Source: Pseudomonadota bacterium | GTDB taxonomy: Bacteria > Pseudomonadota > Gammaproteobacteria > Pseudomonadales > Pseudomonadaceae | Assembly (NCBI GenBank): GCA_023431055.1 | Contig: JAEYXX010000153.1 | Coordinates: 1 to 12,729, forward strand | Reading direction: 5' to 3' | Length of the DNA: 12,729 bases | Shown: one piece after another, positions 1 through 4,850 of the stretch | How positions within the stretch are numbered: the first letter of the stretch is position 1 | Layout of the letters: every line of letters starts with the position of its first letter | Made by a program: the position numbers and the translations under genes | Notes under the pieces: model-generated | What the model was told of the DNA's origin: nothing | Seen by the model: the letters and a program-made list of their open reading frames with translations, nothing else | Database searches by the model: none

Positions 1-1506
1 GTGGAAGTAAGTCCCGTCGCCAAGGTTCTGGAACACGTGCGGCGTATCGGTGAACGGCGCCTGACCGATCCAGGTGGCGCCCTCGCCGCCCATCTGGGTG
101 AACGTGTCGGTGCTGCGATCCATCCACTGGGTCATGTAGTGGCAGCCGATGCCGCCGAGAGCGCGACTGCCTTCCGGCACCTTGGTCGAGCTGTTGTGCG
201 GGCAGCCGGAGCAGAAATGCGGGGTGCGCACTGTCTTGTGCTTGGGCGCGGCCAGCGCCTTTTCCTTGGCATCGAGAAAGGCCAGGCGCTCCTCGATGGT
301 CGGGCTGCTGTATATCGGCGCCAGGCGCTTGGCGATCACCCGGGCGATCATCGCCGGGGTCAGCTCGCCGAGGTTCGGCAGCAAGGAATTGCCCTGCTCA
401 TCGAACTCGCCGACCACCCGCGGGCGCTTGCCCACTGGCCAGTTGTAAAGCTGACCGGTGAGCTGGTCTTCGATGATGCTGCGCTTTTCTTCCACCACCA
501 GGATTTCGTCCAGGCCTTCGGCGAACTGGTGCACCGAGACCGGTTCCAGCGGCCAGCTCATGCCGACCTTGAGCACGCGCAAGCCAACCTTGGCGCACAG
601 TGCCTCGTCCAGACCGAGGTCATCCAGCGCCTGGCGCACGTCGAGGTAAGACTTGCCGGTGGTGATGATGCCGAGGCGCGGGTTGGGCGAATCGAGCTTG
701 ACCTGATTGAGGTTGTTGGCCAGAGCGAAGGCGCGCGCAGCGTAGATCTTGTAGACGTTGAGGCGCTTTTCCTGCGCCAGGGGCGGATCGGGCCAGCGAA
801 TGTGTACGCCGTCTTCCGGCAGCTGGAAGTCTTCGGGAATCTTCACCTGGACGCGCAGCGGATCGACATCCACCACAGCTGAAGAGTCGACGTTCTCGGC
901 AATGGTCTTCAGCGCCACCCAGCAGCCGCTGTAGCGCGACAGTTCCCAGCCGATGATGCCGTAGTCCAGTACTTCCTGAACGTTGGCCGGGTTAAGCACC
1001 GGGATCGACGCGGCGATGAAGGCGTGCTCGCTCTGGTGGGCGATGGTTGAGGACTTGCAGCCATGGTCGTCACCGGCCAGCAGCAATACGCCGCCATGCT
1101 TGGAAACGCCGGCCGAGTTGCCGTGCTTGAACACGTCGCCACTGCGGTCGACGCCCGGCCCCTTGCCGTACCACATGGCGAACACGCCGTCATAGCGGGC
1201 GCCGGGGAACAGGTTGGCCTGCTGGCTGCCCCACACGGCGGTGGCGCCCAGCTCTTCGTTGACGCCGGGCTGGAAGTGGATGTGGTTCTGCTTGAGGTAC
1301 TCGCGCGCATCCCACAGGCTCTTGTCCAGACCGCCCAGGGGCGAGCCGCGATAGCCGGAGATGAAGCAGGCGGTATTGAGTCCGAAGGCGGCATCACGCT
1401 GCTTCTGCAGCATGGGCAGGCGGGTCAGCGCCTGGGTGCCGGTCAGGTAGAGGTGACCCGTGGCGAGGCGGTATTTGTCATCCAGGCGGATTTCGGCCAG
1501 TGACAT
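1..1506 (-). CDS. Indolepyruvate ferredoxin oxidoreductase (fused form), N-terminal part, cut by window edge
   Basis: The family oxidatively decarboxylates aryl-pyruvates such as indolepyruvate and phenylpyruvate to acyl-CoA, using thiamine diphosphate and passing electrons to ferredoxin, in the cytoplasm during aromatic amino acid breakdown. The frame starts at an ATG (first residues MSLAEIRLDDKYR) and stays open for 502 codons to the left edge; fused proteobacterial forms are about 1,150 residues, so less than half is present. Seen: a GYRGSPLGGLD segment near residue 50, typical of the N-terminal pyrimidine-binding domain; a CSGCPH motif with Cys432 and Cys435 opening the TPP-binding region; and a GDG metal/TPP motif at residues 496-498 just before the cut. 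The start has an AAGGA ribosome site seven bases upstream. The gene is divergent from an Lrp-type regulator, which probably controls it (inference). The missing part should hold the rest of the TPP domain and the gamma domain. Substrate preference cannot be read from sequence. Confidence 0.93.
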   Translation of the reverse strand, partial: MSLAEIRLDDKYRLATGHLYLTGTQALTRLPMLQKQRDAAFGLNTACFISGYRGSPLGGLDKSLWDAREYLKQNHIHFQPGVNEELGATAVWGSQQANLFPGARYDGVFAMWYGKGPGVDRSGDVFKHGNSAGVSKHGGVLLLAGDDHGCKSSTIAHQSEHAFIAASIPVLNPANVQEVLDYGIIGWELSRYSGCWVALKTIAENVDSSAVVDVDPLRVQVKIPEDFQLPEDGVHIRWPDPPLAQEKRLNVYKIYAARAFALANNLNQVKLDSPNPRLGIITTGKSYLDVRQALDDLGLDEALCAKVGLRVLKVGMSWPLEPVSVHQFAEGLDEILVVEEKRSIIEDQLTGQLYNWPVGKRPRVVGEFDEQGNSLLPNLGELTPAMIARVIAKRLAPIYSSPTIEERLAFLDAKEKALAAPKHKTVRTPHFCSGCPHNSSTKVPEGSRALGGIGCHYMTQWMDRSTDTFTQMGGEGATWIGQAPFTDTPHVFQNLGDGTYFH

Positions 1507-1518
1507 GGAGCGCTCCTT
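1507..1518 (-). promoter_or_regulatory. Ribosome binding site overlapping a 10-bp palindrome
   Basis: Reading the minus strand, AAGGA (1514-1518) lies seven bases before the oxidoreductase ATG. The GGAG core is the left half of a perfect palindrome, GGAGCGCTCC (1507-1516), that abuts the start codon. The ribosome site is what fixes the start choice. An mRNA hairpin here would be only about three pairs around a four-base loop, so attenuation of translation is possible but weakly supported. Confidence 0.7.
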
Positions 1519-1644
1519 TTATTTTTATGGCGAGCACGGGGAGCGCGACGGTAAACACGCTCCATTGGTTTCCGCAGCAGGATCACTGCGACGGATTTGC
1601 CTAAAGCATGACTGGAGGGTTCCGCTTTTTTCTTTCTATTTTCG

Positions 1645-1662
1645 AGTATCGAAGGCGATACT
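1645..1662. promoter_or_regulatory. Candidate Lrp-family operator (inverted repeat AGTATCG-N4-CGATACT)
   Basis: The spacer between the divergent oxidoreductase and Lrp-type genes holds a perfect 7-bp inverted repeat, AGTATCG then AAGG then CGATACT, ending 42 bases before the regulator ATG. Lrp/AsnC proteins typically bind imperfect palindromes of about 13-18 bp in the region between themselves and the gene they control, so size and position fit. The assignment to this regulator is inference. Confidence 0.5.
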
Positions 1663-1673
1663 TCGCATGATCC

Positions 1674-1698
1674 TTCCAACAATCACAATAAATTGGAA
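1674..1698. promoter_or_regulatory. Second inverted repeat TTCCAA-N13-TTGGAA upstream of the Lrp-type gene
   Basis: TTCCAA (1674-1679) and TTGGAA (1693-1698) form a perfect 6-bp inverted repeat with a 13-base AT-rich centre, ending six bases before the ATG at 1705. It covers the place where a ribosome site would sit, so a protein bound here could block the regulator's own expression. Six-base arms can arise by chance, so this is weaker than the repeat at 1645-1662. Confidence 0.3.
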
Positions 1699-1704
1699 AC
1701 AATC

Positions 1705-2172
1705 ATGCAGGACAAGCTCAGCCCTATCGATCGGCGGATTCTCCGCCTGCTGCAACACGATGCCGATCTCTCTGCCGCCGAGGTCGCCGAGAAAGTCGAG
1801 CTGTCGCAATCGCCTTGCTGGCGGCGTATTCATCGTATGCAGGAAGACGGGCTGATCGAGCGCAAGGTCGCCCTGCTCAATCACAAGCGCCTGGGGTTCG
1901 GCATCACGGTGTTCGTCGACATCAAGCTGTCGGCCCATGGTCGCGGCAATCTGGACGAGTTCGAACAGGCCGTGGTCGGCTACCCGCAGGTGCTGGAATG
2001 CTACAGCATGGCCGGCGGTTCGGATTACCTGCTCAAGGTGGTGGCCAAGGACATCGCCGATTACGAGCGCTTCCTGCGCGACCACCTGCTGCAGCGCCCA
2101 CATGTACACGAGGCGCACTCACATATCGCCATGAGCGAGGTCAAACGCACCACCGAGTTGCCGCTGGATTAG
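1705..2172 (+). CDS. Lrp/AsnC family transcriptional regulator
   Basis: This 155-residue protein has the standard Lrp length and layout. The N-terminal helix-turn-helix covers about residues 5-60 (LSPIDRRILRLLQHDADLS, then the recognition helix SQSPCWRRIHRMQ and the wing). The C-terminal ligand-binding RAM domain covers about 66-150 and contains the GGSDY segment at residues 104-108, at the effector/oligomer interface in this family. I chose the ATG at 1705; a TTG four codons upstream (1693) keeps the frame but adds nothing conserved, and neither has a strong Shine-Dalgarno. Lrp proteins act as DNA-bound oligomers that sense amino acids. The divergent oxidoreductase gene and the inverted repeats between them make that gene the likely target (inference), with an aromatic amino acid or its keto acid as plausible effector. 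The stop overlaps the stop of the convergent transporter gene by three bases. Confidence 0.93.
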   Translation: MQDKLSPIDRRILRLLQHDADLSAAEVAEKVELSQSPCWRRIHRMQEDGLIERKVALLNHKRLGFGITVFVDIKLSAHGRGNLDEFEQAVVGYPQVLECYSMAGGSDYLLKVVAKDIADYERFLRDHLLQRPHVHEAHSHIAMSEVKRTTELPLD

Positions 2173-3131
2173 ATCCCGGCCTGCCGCCTGGCCCTGCGTG
2201 CTCGCAGGGCCTCCATAAGCGATGGGCCAAGCGCGGTGAGCGCCGAACCAAGCACGACGACCACGGCACCTGCGTAGGCGATCCAGTTGACCTGTTCGGG
2301 CAGCACGTGGTCGGGCCACCAGGTCGAGGCCAGGGCTACGGAGACGAAGGTCACCAGCGGCGTCAGCGCCAGGGTCGCGCTGACTCTTGAAGCTTCCCAG
2401 TGCGCCAACGCCTCGGCGAAGGCGCCATAAGCCACCAGGGTGTTCAGGCAGCAGGCCAGCAGCAGCCAGCCTTGTAGCGGGCTCAGCTCCAGCACTTGCA
2501 AGGGATGCGCCCAGGGCGTCAGCAGGAGGGCGCAGGCCAGGTAGATGACCATCATCACCTGCACCGAGCTCCACGAGGTCAGCAGCTGCTTCTGCGCCAG
2601 ACCGTAAAAGGTCCAGACGAAAGCAGCGGCCAGCACGGTCAGCACGCCGGTGGTGTAAGCGGTGAGCGACGTCAGCAACTCACCCAGGCGCTGATTGAAG
2701 AACAGGCCGAAGCCCAGCAACATCACCATCAGGCCAAGCGCCTGGCCCAGACTGAAGCGCTCGCGAAAGACGAACAGGCTGCTGATCAGCAACAGGATCG
2801 GCGCCACCTGGATCACCAGTTGCGTGGTACCGGGGCTGAGCAGGTTGAGTCCCACCAGATACAACACGTAGTTGGACGTCAGCCCGCCGATGGCCAGCGC
2901 CAGCAGCCAGCCACCCTTGCGCCCGAGCGGTCGAAAGCGCGGCAGGCGGCGGCTCGCGGCGAGATAGGCCAGCAACAGCGAACCGGCGACCGCCAGGCGG
3001 TACCAGGTGACCGTGACCGGGTCCATTACCTGGAGAACTTCCTTGAGCTTGATTGGCAGGATGCCCCATAGCAGCGAAGTGATCAGGGCAAGTAGCAGGC
3101 CGTACATCCAACGGCCGGAGGAAATGTGCAT
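2169..3131 (-). CDS. EamA/DMT-superfamily inner-membrane transporter
   Basis: A 320-residue, very hydrophobic protein with about ten predicted membrane helices arranged as two EamA repeats (roughly residues 10-145 and 160-300). The first helix carries the typical SLLWG segment (residues 19-23), followed by a DPVTVTWYR segment, common in drug/metabolite exporters. The C-terminus is short and arginine-rich, cytoplasmic by the positive-inside rule. The start at 3131 has a GAGG ribosome site five bases upstream; Met9 lacks one. The family exports amino acids, other metabolites or drugs, but the substrate is not readable here. Its partner may be the neighbouring Lrp-type regulator, since Lrp genes often sit beside amino acid exporters, but the tail-to-tail arrangement argues against shared operator control. 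Its own promoter would lie in the 3132-3408 spacer shared with the DUF6316-like gene. Confidence 0.92.
   Translation of the reverse strand: MHISSGRWMYGLLLALITSLLWGILPIKLKEVLQVMDPVTVTWYRLAVAGSLLLAYLAASRRLPRFRPLGRKGGWLLALAIGGLTSNYVLYLVGLNLLSPGTTQLVIQVAPILLLISSLFVFRERFSLGQALGLMVMLLGFGLFFNQRLGELLTSLTAYTTGVLTVLAAAFVWTFYGLAQKQLLTSWSSVQVMMVIYLACALLLTPWAHPLQVLELSPLQGWLLLACCLNTLVAYGAFAEALAHWEASRVSATLALTPLVTFVSVALASTWWPDHVLPEQVNWIAYAGAVVVVLGSALTALGPSLMEALRARRARRQAGI
2190..2211. terminator. GC-rich 9-bp hairpin just after the lrp-type stop, inside the transporter 3' end
   Basis: GGCCCTGCG (2190-2198), loop TGCT, CGCAGGGCC (2203-2211) form a perfect 9-bp stem with a four-base loop, 17 bases past the Lrp-type stop. 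On the opposite strand it encodes the basic C-terminal tail (RARRARRQ region) of the EamA transporter. Neither strand has a T-tract after it, so it is not a canonical intrinsic terminator, but it is the only strong structure between these two convergent transcripts and may terminate or protect their 3' ends. Confidence 0.45.
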
Positions 3132-3280
3132 GACGACCTCAGGCAGGCGGAAAACAGGACATGTCGACCGCAGCAGACCATTCTAGGAGAGGTCGGGATA
3201 CCGACACAGCAACAGTTAAGCCCGGTAGTAGGGCACAACTGTACCGCCAGGCGCGCACAACCTGACAGTCGACCGGCGCC

Positions 3281-3325
3281 AAAAATCCATAAAATCGGCT
3301 AAAAAACGATAAAAGGCCGACAAAA
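3281..3325. other. Phased A-tract (predicted curved DNA) element
   Basis: Five A-tracts on the plus strand start at 3281 (A5), 3291 (A4), 3301 (A6), 3311 (A4) and 3322 (A4), spaced 10, 10, 10 and 11 bases. A-tracts repeated in phase with the helix are the established cause of intrinsic DNA bending. The island is AT-rich inside a GC-rich chromosome and non-coding in any convincing frame. It lies between the start of the EamA gene (leftward) and the DUF6316-like gene (rightward), so it could shape either promoter or bind a nucleoid protein such as the H-NS-like MvaT/MvaU of pseudomonads, IHF or Fis. The periodicity is directly seen; the function is inference. Confidence 0.65.
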
Positions 3326-3337
3326 TCGACCATCTGT

Positions 3338-3351
3338 CGTTTTGCAAAACG
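3338..3351. promoter_or_regulatory. Perfect 14-bp palindrome CGTTTTGCAAAACG
   Basis: This palindrome has no mismatch and no spacer and follows the curved-DNA island. Its left half can also pair with 3321-3330 (CAAAA, bulged T, CGAC) to form a nine-pair stem around a five-base loop, so the same half-site occurs in alternating orientation. It ends 57 bases before the DUF6316-like ATG, placing it at or just upstream of that gene's expected promoter. It is most likely a binding site for a dimeric regulator; which one is unknown. Confidence 0.5.
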
Positions 3352-3408
3352 CACCGCTTCGCTCGCATTAAACTCAGACCATCCAGCCCCACAGATGGAG
3401 CTTTCGCC

Positions 3409-3669
3409 ATGTTCGGCCAACGTACCGCCGACCCCCAACCGGGTACGCATTACCGCAGTTCACGGCTCAGCGCCGTCAATGGTCAGTACTTTTTCGCCAC
3501 CCGTGAAGGCACGCTGGAAGGCCCCTTTATCTCCCGCCACGATGCCGAGCAGAGCATCACTCGCTACATCGAGCGCATGGCCATGGCCGACAAGCTGCTG
3601 CGCCACAGCAGCGAACACATCGACAACCTGCAGCGCCGCGAAGCGATCAAGCACAACCAGGAGTTGTGA
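3409..3669 (+). CDS. Small DUF6316-like protein of unknown function
   Basis: An 86-residue, soluble, charged protein with no signal peptide or membrane segment. The core is a YFFATREGTLEGPF segment (about residues 27-40) followed by a helical SRHDAEQSITRYIERM stretch. I associate this pattern of an aromatic strand, TREG, GPF and an amphipathic helix with the DUF6316 family of pseudomonads, from memory rather than from a search. The start is supported by GGAG eight bases before the ATG, and codons favour G/C at position three throughout, so I regard the gene as real. A competing frame from 3395 lacks these properties. It is isolated: divergent from the EamA gene, and its stop is separated by one base from the stop of the hydrolase gene. 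Upstream lie phased A-tracts and a palindrome, which suggests regulated expression. No biochemical role can be given. Confidence 0.78.
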   Translation: MFGQRTADPQPGTHYRSSRLSAVNGQYFFATREGTLEGPFISRHDAEQSITRYIERMAMADKLLRHSSEHIDNLQRREAIKHNQEL

Positions 3670-3670
3670 A

Positions 3671-4660
3671 CTACAAACGCGCCAAGCCCATATCCTCCCG
3701 GTGTGCCGCAAGATGCGGCAGCACGGCGGCCAGCAATGGCTCCTTGAACGCATCCTGAAAGCGATGCGCCAGCCCCGGAATCAGCTTGAGTTCGGCGCCC
3801 TTGATATGCGCAGCCACATGCACGCCATGCATCACCGGCAAGAGCGGGTCGGCAGTGCCGTGCACCACCAGCGTCGGCACCTTCAGGCGATTGAGCAGCT
3901 CGACCCGGCTCGACTCGGCGAGAATCGCCAGCAACTGCCGCTGCACGCCTTCGGGATTGAAGGCACGGTCATAAGCCACTTCAGCCTGATGCAGAAGCAA
4001 GGCGCGATCATCATGTACCGAGGGACTGCCGAGCGCCGCAAGCAGATCGGCCTGCTGCTGCAGAGCGGCCTCGCGACTCCCGGCCTCACGTCGCGCCAAC
4101 AGGGCGACCAGGGCATCGCTTGGCGCTGGCAAGCCTTGCGCGCCTGAGCTGGTCATCACCAGGGTCAGGCTGAGCACGCGCTGCGGCGCCAGGTCGGCCA
4201 GGTGCTGGGCAATCATCCCGCCCATGCTCGCACCCAAGACGTGGAAGGCATCGACACCTAGGCTGTCCATCAGTCCCAGGGCATCGCCCGCCATGTCACG
4301 CAGGTGATAAGGCGCGCCGAGCGATAGGCCCAGCCGGTAGCGCAGCACTTCATAAGGCAGATTGATGCTCGGCGCAGGCTTGCACCAACTGCTCAGCCCC
4401 ACATCGCGATTGTCGAAACGCACCACGCGAAACCCCTGCAGGCACAGGCGCTCGACCACCTCGTAAGGCCAGTGGATCAACTGTCCGCCCAGCCCCATCA
4501 CCAGCAGCAGCGCCGGGTCGCGCTCGCTGCCGATGCTTTGATAAGCCAGACGCACCTCGCCGACATCCGCATAACGGGTCGGCTCGGACAGGTCGCAACG
4601 ATTGGCCGCAAAAGACGGCAAGCCGCAGAGCAACGCGGCCAGGAAAATTAATGCATGCAT
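3671..4660 (-). CDS. Exported alpha/beta hydrolase
   Basis: A 329-residue alpha/beta-hydrolase with an N-terminal Sec signal (MHALIFLAALLCGLPSFAA, cleavage likely after residue 18 or 19), so it probably works in the periplasm or outside. Seen: an oxyanion-hole segment MGLGGQ at residues 55-60, FDNRDVGLS at 82-90, the nucleophile elbow GASMGG with Ser145, the acid Asp271 in HGTADPLLP, and His299 in PGLAHRF. These fit an esterase, lipase or lactonase-like fold; substrate unknown. The Cys at residue 12 does not sit in a good lipobox, so a lipoprotein is unlikely. I chose the ATG at 4660 because it places the signal peptide at the N-terminus; a GTG at 4729 would prepend 23 residues without a ribosome site. 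The gene reads in the same direction as metE, 190 bases downstream of it, but a hairpin and a PhoB-box-like site lie between, so separate transcription is likely. Confidence 0.88.
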   Translation of the reverse strand: MHALIFLAALLCGLPSFAANRCDLSEPTRYADVGEVRLAYQSIGSERDPALLLVMGLGGQLIHWPYEVVERLCLQGFRVVRFDNRDVGLSSWCKPAPSINLPYEVLRYRLGLSLGAPYHLRDMAGDALGLMDSLGVDAFHVLGASMGGMIAQHLADLAPQRVLSLTLVMTSSGAQGLPAPSDALVALLARREAGSREAALQQQADLLAALGSPSVHDDRALLLHQAEVAYDRAFNPEGVQRQLLAILAESSRVELLNRLKVPTLVVHGTADPLLPVMHGVHVAAHIKGAELKLIPGLAHRFQDAFKEPLLAAVLPHLAAHREDMGLARL

Positions 4661-4691
4661 GGAAACACCAGAAACGCAGAACCCCACTGAA

Positions 4692-4709
4692 ATGCGAGTC
4701 TGATGAAAG
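4692..4709 (-). promoter_or_regulatory. Second, weaker PhoB-box-like copy (direct repeat of the site at 4736)
   Basis: On the minus strand this reads CTTTCATCAGACTCGCAT, matching 13 of 18 positions of the PhoB consensus. It shares TTCATCA-N-ACT with the copy at 4736-4753, and the two are exactly 44 bases apart in the same orientation, twice the 22-base period of tandem Pho boxes. The 22-base position between them shows no match, so they are not a continuous array. Confidence 0.25.
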
Positions 4710-4735
4710 TCGTTCGACGGCGCTGCCACACAAGC

Positions 4736-4753
4736 GTGACAGTTTGATGAAGG
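4736..4753 (-). promoter_or_regulatory. PhoB-box-like sequence upstream of the hydrolase
   Basis: On the minus strand this reads CCTTCATCAAACTGTCAC. Against the established PhoB consensus CTGTCATAWAWCTGTCAY it matches 15 of 18 positions, with the second seven-base repeat perfect. It is oriented toward the hydrolase and ends 75 bases before its ATG. A weaker copy, 13 of 18, lies at 4692-4709. No convincing -10 element follows at the usual distance, which is the main reason for caution. Confidence 0.4.
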
Positions 4754-4800
4754 GGGACGAACGGTTGCCCGAGTGGTGACCAGAGGTGCGATCCAGAGCG

Positions 4801-4841
4801 TCGCGAACCCCTCCTTCCTGTAGGAGGGGCTATAACCGCGA
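4801..4841. repeat. Stem-loop / degenerate REP-like element after metE
   Basis: CCCCTCCT (4808-4815) and AGGAGGGG (4822-4829) form a perfect 8-bp stem around a six-base loop. Outer TCGCG (4801-4805) and CGCGA (4837-4841) can pair again after an internal loop. The right half (4819-4841) begins TGTAGGAG and ends CGCGA, like the REP elements at 8285-8360, but its own inner stem is decayed. It starts ten bases past the metE stop, so it may stabilise the metE mRNA end. No T-tract follows on the minus strand, so a canonical terminator is not supported. Confidence 0.55.
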
Positions 4842-4850
4842 CCAGAGGAA

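Noticed and set aside
1..882. A 293-codon plus-strand open frame at the left edge
   Set aside because: It lies opposite the oxidoreductase gene, which carries GYRGSPLGG, CSGCPH and GDG motifs. The plus-strand translation has no recognisable family and an odd His/Gln-rich composition.
3139..3450. A 103-codon minus-strand open frame across the curved-DNA spacer
   Set aside because: Its composition is unlike neighbouring genes, it covers the A-tract island and palindrome, and it lacks a ribosome site. It is better read as non-coding control DNA.
4661..4729. A GTG-start 23-residue extension of the hydrolase
   Set aside because: It would bury the signal peptide inside the protein, has no Shine-Dalgarno, and covers the PhoB-box-like DNA.
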